Shown here piece by piece: positions 5,707-5,763 of a DNA stretch of 5,763 bases. Source of the DNA: Methanothrix sp. (lineage in GTDB: Archaea > Halobacteriota > Methanosarcinia > Methanotrichales > Methanotrichaceae). Numbering within the stretch: the stretch's first letter is position 1; the number at the start of each line of letters is the position of its first letter. Both the position numbers and the translations under genes were made by a program. The stretch is taken from the NCBI GenBank assembly GCA_028708055.1, contig JAQVZT010000178.1, forward strand, positions 1 to 5,763, in the 5' to 3' direction. Below the pieces are notes generated by a model, which worked only from the letters and a program-made list of their open reading frames with translations, was not told the origin of the DNA and searched no databases.

Positions 5707-5763
5707 TTGGCGGACTTTCTTCAGCATGTGGGTCTCACAGCAATGTGTCCTCATGGCGGTCAG
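5707..5763 (+). CDS. PAAR-like spike-tip protein, 5' fragment (19 codons, cut by window edge)
   Basis: Starting at TTG 5707, two bases after the spike gene's stop, the frame reads LADFLQHVGLTAMCPHGGQ and runs off the right edge. The CPHGGQ signature after a short lead (usually 'A-x-M/L-C-P-H-G-G') is typical of the small PAAR-like proteins that follow the gpV spike gene in eCIS cassettes and cap the tip of the spike. The position, strong SD and two-base spacing support a real gene. With only 19 residues the identification rests on the motif and gene order; another CPHGGQ-bearing family such as DUF4280 is the alternative. Confidence 0.65.
   Translation, partial: MADFLQHVGLTAMCPHGGQ

Overview
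This window carries part of an extracellular contractile injection system (eCIS; the Afp/PVC/MAC-like phage-tail-derived family). It holds one large cargo-like gene on the left and a compact baseplate/spike block on the right, all on the + strand. The host cannot be fixed from 5.8 kb. The structural genes are about 60% GC and use AGG heavily for arginine plus some ATA for isoleucine. Shine-Dalgarno (SD) sites are good. This would suit a methanogen-like euryarchaeon but also many environmental bacteria, so I treat the host as unresolved.

Left region (1-2621): one long gene, open at the left edge. It begins with a DUF4157 / 'eCIS-core' domain with an intact HELTH zinc-protease motif. After a linker come two diverged copies of an unnamed module (signature SMGxHTTA[FW]xxH near the start, G[KR]GE...YE at the end), separated by a long charged helical segment. 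A Lys-rich tail ends the protein. Base composition falls from about 62% GC over the core domain to under 20% GC in one line near the 3' end, as expected if a foreign or fast-evolving payload were joined to a resident eCIS-core domain.

Middle (2622-2931): about 310 bases without a convincing gene. It holds two perfect short hairpins and one of three copies of the octamer TGAGGCGA. A 16-codon SD-led mini-ORF follows (2932-2982), and its stop overlaps the next start codon as ATGA.

Right region (2979-5763): a co-directional block of five genes. They are the Afp7-type tube/baseplate adaptor, a stand-alone LysM protein, the gpD/gp27-like half of the spike hub, the gpV/gp5-like OB-fold plus beta-helix spike, and the first 19 codons of what is probably the PAAR-like spike tip. 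In Afp-type systems the tube adaptor and LysM domain are fused (Afp7), and the two hub halves are fused (Afp8); here each pair is split into separate genes. The products should assemble the central baseplate and the membrane-puncturing spike beneath the inner tube. The sheath, tube, gp25, baseplate J and ATPase genes are not in the window. The large protein upstream is best read as a candidate payload or accessory factor of this machine, with unknown activity.
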